51,109 bases of DNA from Gammaproteobacteria bacterium (GTDB lineage Bacteria > Pseudomonadota > Gammaproteobacteria > Steroidobacterales > Rariloculaceae). The stretch spans positions 1 to 51,109 of the forward strand of contig JAJEFE010000048.1 in assembly GCA_022820625.1 (NCBI GenBank). Direction: 5' to 3'. The notes under the pieces were generated by a model, which saw only the letters and a program-made list of their open reading frames with translations, was not told the origin of the DNA and searched no databases. Made by a program: the position numbers and the translations under genes. This document shows positions 49,136 to 51,109 of the stretch, one piece after another. How positions within the stretch are numbered: position 1 is the first letter of the stretch; each line of letters starts with the position of its first letter.

Positions 49136-50815
49136 TCACACTCGGTCAGCCGCGCGGTCGATCATTTCTTCGGCGTGGGCGCGGGTGCGTGCGGTGATTT
49201 CGACACCGCCCAGCATGCGCGCCAATTCCTCTATCCGCTCGTCCCGATTCAATGACTGGACGCCGGTTCGAGTGGATTCGGTCTGCGCCTGCTTGAGTAC
49301 GCGGTAGTGCTGACGCCCCTGGCTTGCGACCTGCGCCAGGTGAGTGACGCACAGTACCTGACGGTGTGAGGCGATGTCGGTGAGCCGCCGGCCCACGATC
49401 TCTGCCACGCCCCCGCCGATCCCCGCATCCACTTCATCGAAAACCAGCGTCGGGATGGATGTCGCGCCCGCGGCCACCACCTCCAGCGCGAGGCTGATGC
49501 GGGACAGTTCGCCGCCGGAAGCCACACGGGATAGCGGTCCGAATTCCTGCCCCGGATTCAGCGAAACTTGAAACTCGATGCGGTCGAGGCCCGTGGCATC
49601 CGCCCGGTCGTGCGGTTTTTTGCCGATTTCGGCGCGAAATCGTCCGTTGGGAAGGCCAAGCACCGCCATTTGAGCTTCAACCGCTTCACTCAGGGACGTG
49701 GCGCACTTGAGGCGCGCGGCGCTCAGTTCTTCTGCGGCCCCGAAATAGGCGTCCCGGGCTTGCCGGGCCCGCTCACGCGCCGCTTCCAGCGACTCCGCGG
49801 CATTCCCCAGCGCGCCGATTCGCGAGCGAAGCGTTTCGAGCAAATCCCCGAGTTCCGCCTCCTCGACGTGGTGCCGCAGGGCCAGGCTGCGGATGGTTGC
49901 AAGCCGCGACTCCACCCAATCCAGGCGCTGCGGATCGGGCTCCAGCCCATCCCGGTAACTGGCCAGCCCGCGAACGGCTTCCTGAACCTGAATCTCGGCC
50001 TCCGCGAGCAGGTCCGCGGTATCCCCAAGCGAAGGATCCAGCGCCCTGGCGTCGGACACCTCCCGCTGCGCCTGGGCGATGACTTGCTGAGCCGAGCCGT
50101 GATCGCGTTCGTACAGGCCGCTCAATGCGCTTTCGACGCTGTTGGACAACCGATCCACATTTGCCAGCCGTGCGCGCTCTTCCTGAAGGGTGTCCAGTTC
50201 ACCTTCCCGGTAATCCAGGCTTTCGAGTTCGCGAACCTGGAACCGAAGCAGTTCGAGTTCCGAGGCGCGGTCCGCGCTCTGCAGCCGTTGTGCCTCGCAG
50301 GCCGCTTCACAGGATTTCCAGTCGCCGAACGCCGCGGCAACCCGCTCCGTGAGCTTAAGGTGGTTGCCATGGTGATCGACGATTTCGCGTTGCGCCGGAG
50401 CGTGCAGCAGCGCCTGGTGAGCGCCCTGGCCGTGGATGTTCACCAGCCTGGACCCCACGGAACGCAGGTCCTGGAGCGTCGCCGGCTGGTTGTTGACGAA
50501 CGCGCGGGATCGTCCCCGGGCGCTGACTACACGCCGCAACAGGCAGGTCCGATCCCGCTCCAGTCCTCGTTCGGTGAGCCAGTCCAGCGCCGGGTGATCC
50601 CGAGGGCACTCGAACAGCACACTGATCTGTGCTTCACGGCAACCCTTGCGTACCGCGCCGGCGTCGGCGCGATCGCCCAGTGCCAGGCCGAGGGCATCCA
50701 CGAGAATGGACTTGCCGGCGCCGGTCTCGCCGGTGAGCACGCTCAGGCCGGCGTCGAATTCCACTTCGACCTCGTCGATGACGGCGTAGTTCCTGACTGT
50801 GATCAGGCTGAGCAT
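49136..50815 (-). CDS. recN: DNA repair protein RecN
   Basis: A 559-residue SMC-like ATPase for double-strand break repair. The N-terminal head has GLSVLTGETGAGKSILVDAL (Walker A). A coiled coil of about 300 residues follows. The C-terminal head has SRVASGGELSRISLALEV (signature) and LVFDEVDAGIGGGVAEIVGRRL (Walker B), then VLCVTHLAQVAS. The full length and motifs are normal for the family. It ends four bases from the fur stop on the opposite strand. Confidence 0.95.
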   Translation of the reverse strand: MLSLITVRNYAVIDEVEVEFDAGLSVLTGETGAGKSILVDALGLALGDRADAGAVRKGCREAQISVLFECPRDHPALDWLTERGLERDRTCLLRRVVSARGRSRAFVNNQPATLQDLRSVGSRLVNIHGQGAHQALLHAPAQREIVDHHGNHLKLTERVAAAFGDWKSCEAACEAQRLQSADRASELELLRFQVRELESLDYREGELDTLQEERARLANVDRLSNSVESALSGLYERDHGSAQQVIAQAQREVSDARALDPSLGDTADLLAEAEIQVQEAVRGLASYRDGLEPDPQRLDWVESRLATIRSLALRHHVEEAELGDLLETLRSRIGALGNAAESLEAARERARQARDAYFGAAEELSAARLKCATSLSEAVEAQMAVLGLPNGRFRAEIGKKPHDRADATGLDRIEFQVSLNPGQEFGPLSRVASGGELSRISLALEVVAAGATSIPTLVFDEVDAGIGGGVAEIVGRRLTDIASHRQVLCVTHLAQVASQGRQHYRVLKQAQTESTRTGVQSLNRDERIEELARMLGGVEITARTRAHAEEMIDRAADRV

Positions 50816-51109
50816 CTGTCACTCGACTGACGGCCGCGGGTCGCCGGGCTGATACGACAGGAACCTGCGGAACAGGACACCAGTGCTCCATCCAGCTGAT
50901 ACGCCGTCATCAGCTGGATGGAGCACTGATATGGATTGACCTTTCAAGTCTGTCATCAAACTTCCGACAGTGTCTTCCTCTTTTCTTCTAATTCCCAAAA
51001 TAATGGTGGGGCCTGTGGAGTTCGTGGGCGAGAGGCCCGCGAATGGGGGCAGGCGGTGGGCAACGCCTTGGCGTTGTCCACGGGCTGTCCCCATGGCCCG
51101 CAGGGCGCG
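50816..51109. other. Non-coding right edge with palindromes
   Basis: No gene is seen upstream of recN. It contains a perfect 20-bp hairpin (50881-50928), the palindrome CAACGCC-TT-GGCGTTG (51061-51076) and the inverted copy of the left-edge block (51071-51090). The AT-rich stretch 50970-51005 could hold the recN promoter, but no hexamers were chosen. The expected SOS (LexA) box was not found by eye. Confidence 0.4.
50881..50928. repeat. Perfect 20-bp inverted repeat with 8-base loop
   Basis: CAGTGCTCCATCCAGCTGAT, loop ACGCCGTC, then the exact complement. A stem of 20 pairs without mismatch is strong. There is no T-run after it on either strand, so it is not a standard terminator. It lies 66 bases upstream of recN. 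Possible explanations: palindromic repetitive element, or a processed mRNA leader. Confidence 0.7.

Overview
The window is a GC-rich proteobacterial chromosome segment, most likely from an uncultivated gammaproteobacterium (inference). The best clue is the right end: ssrA (tmRNA), smpB, ratA, rnfH, bamE, fur and recN lie together, the gene neighbourhood familiar from gammaproteobacteria. No transposase, integrase, phage gene, tRNA or CRISPR array is visible.

Layout. 1-4.9 kb is an accessory patch: a NYN-domain nuclease-like protein, a Xre/RES toxin-antitoxin pair, a probable fused two-gene module, an orphan FitA-type antitoxin and a stand-alone AAA ATPase. 5-18.2 kb holds secreted or envelope enzymes: penicillin-acylase family hydrolase, a metallo-beta-lactamase (MBL) fold hydrolase with two EF-hands, a Tat-exported PhoD-type phosphatase, a tandem pair of CBM9/DUF5916 outer-membrane-type proteins, a DUF1295 membrane reductase-like protein, a decarboxylase-like amidohydrolase and a DUF1428 protein. 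18.5-43.2 kb is the unusual core (next paragraph). 43.5-45.1 kb is a hipBA pair. 45.1-50.8 kb is housekeeping.

The core contains seven copies of a small exported domain (called A here; DUF6152-like) in about 21 kb, five copies of a second exported beta-rich domain (B) and two copies of a third (C). A and B occur as separate adjacent genes three times and as a single fused protein twice. C occurs alone once and fused behind a cytochrome c domain once. Around them are an intact TonB-dependent receptor (TBDR), a decayed TBDR, two cytochrome c proteins, two MBL-fold proteins, a PEBP-SMP30 fusion, an amidohydrolase, an NTF2-like protein and an ECF sigma factor with a membrane partner. In all seven A proteins the predicted signal-peptidase site falls immediately before a His-His pair, so the mature protein would begin with histidine; a further Pro-His is invariant. 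This is the arrangement expected of an N-terminal copper site, and it is my main hypothesis. Relics between the A genes show that C-A cassettes were tandemly duplicated and partly deleted.

A 48-base element repeated upstream of the sigma factor, the NTF2-like gene and the amidohydrolase suggests shared control. My overall reading is an envelope redox/catabolic system for an unknown organic substrate, taken up by the TBDR and processed by periplasmic hydrolases and cytochromes. The domain pattern is read directly from the sequence; the function is inference.
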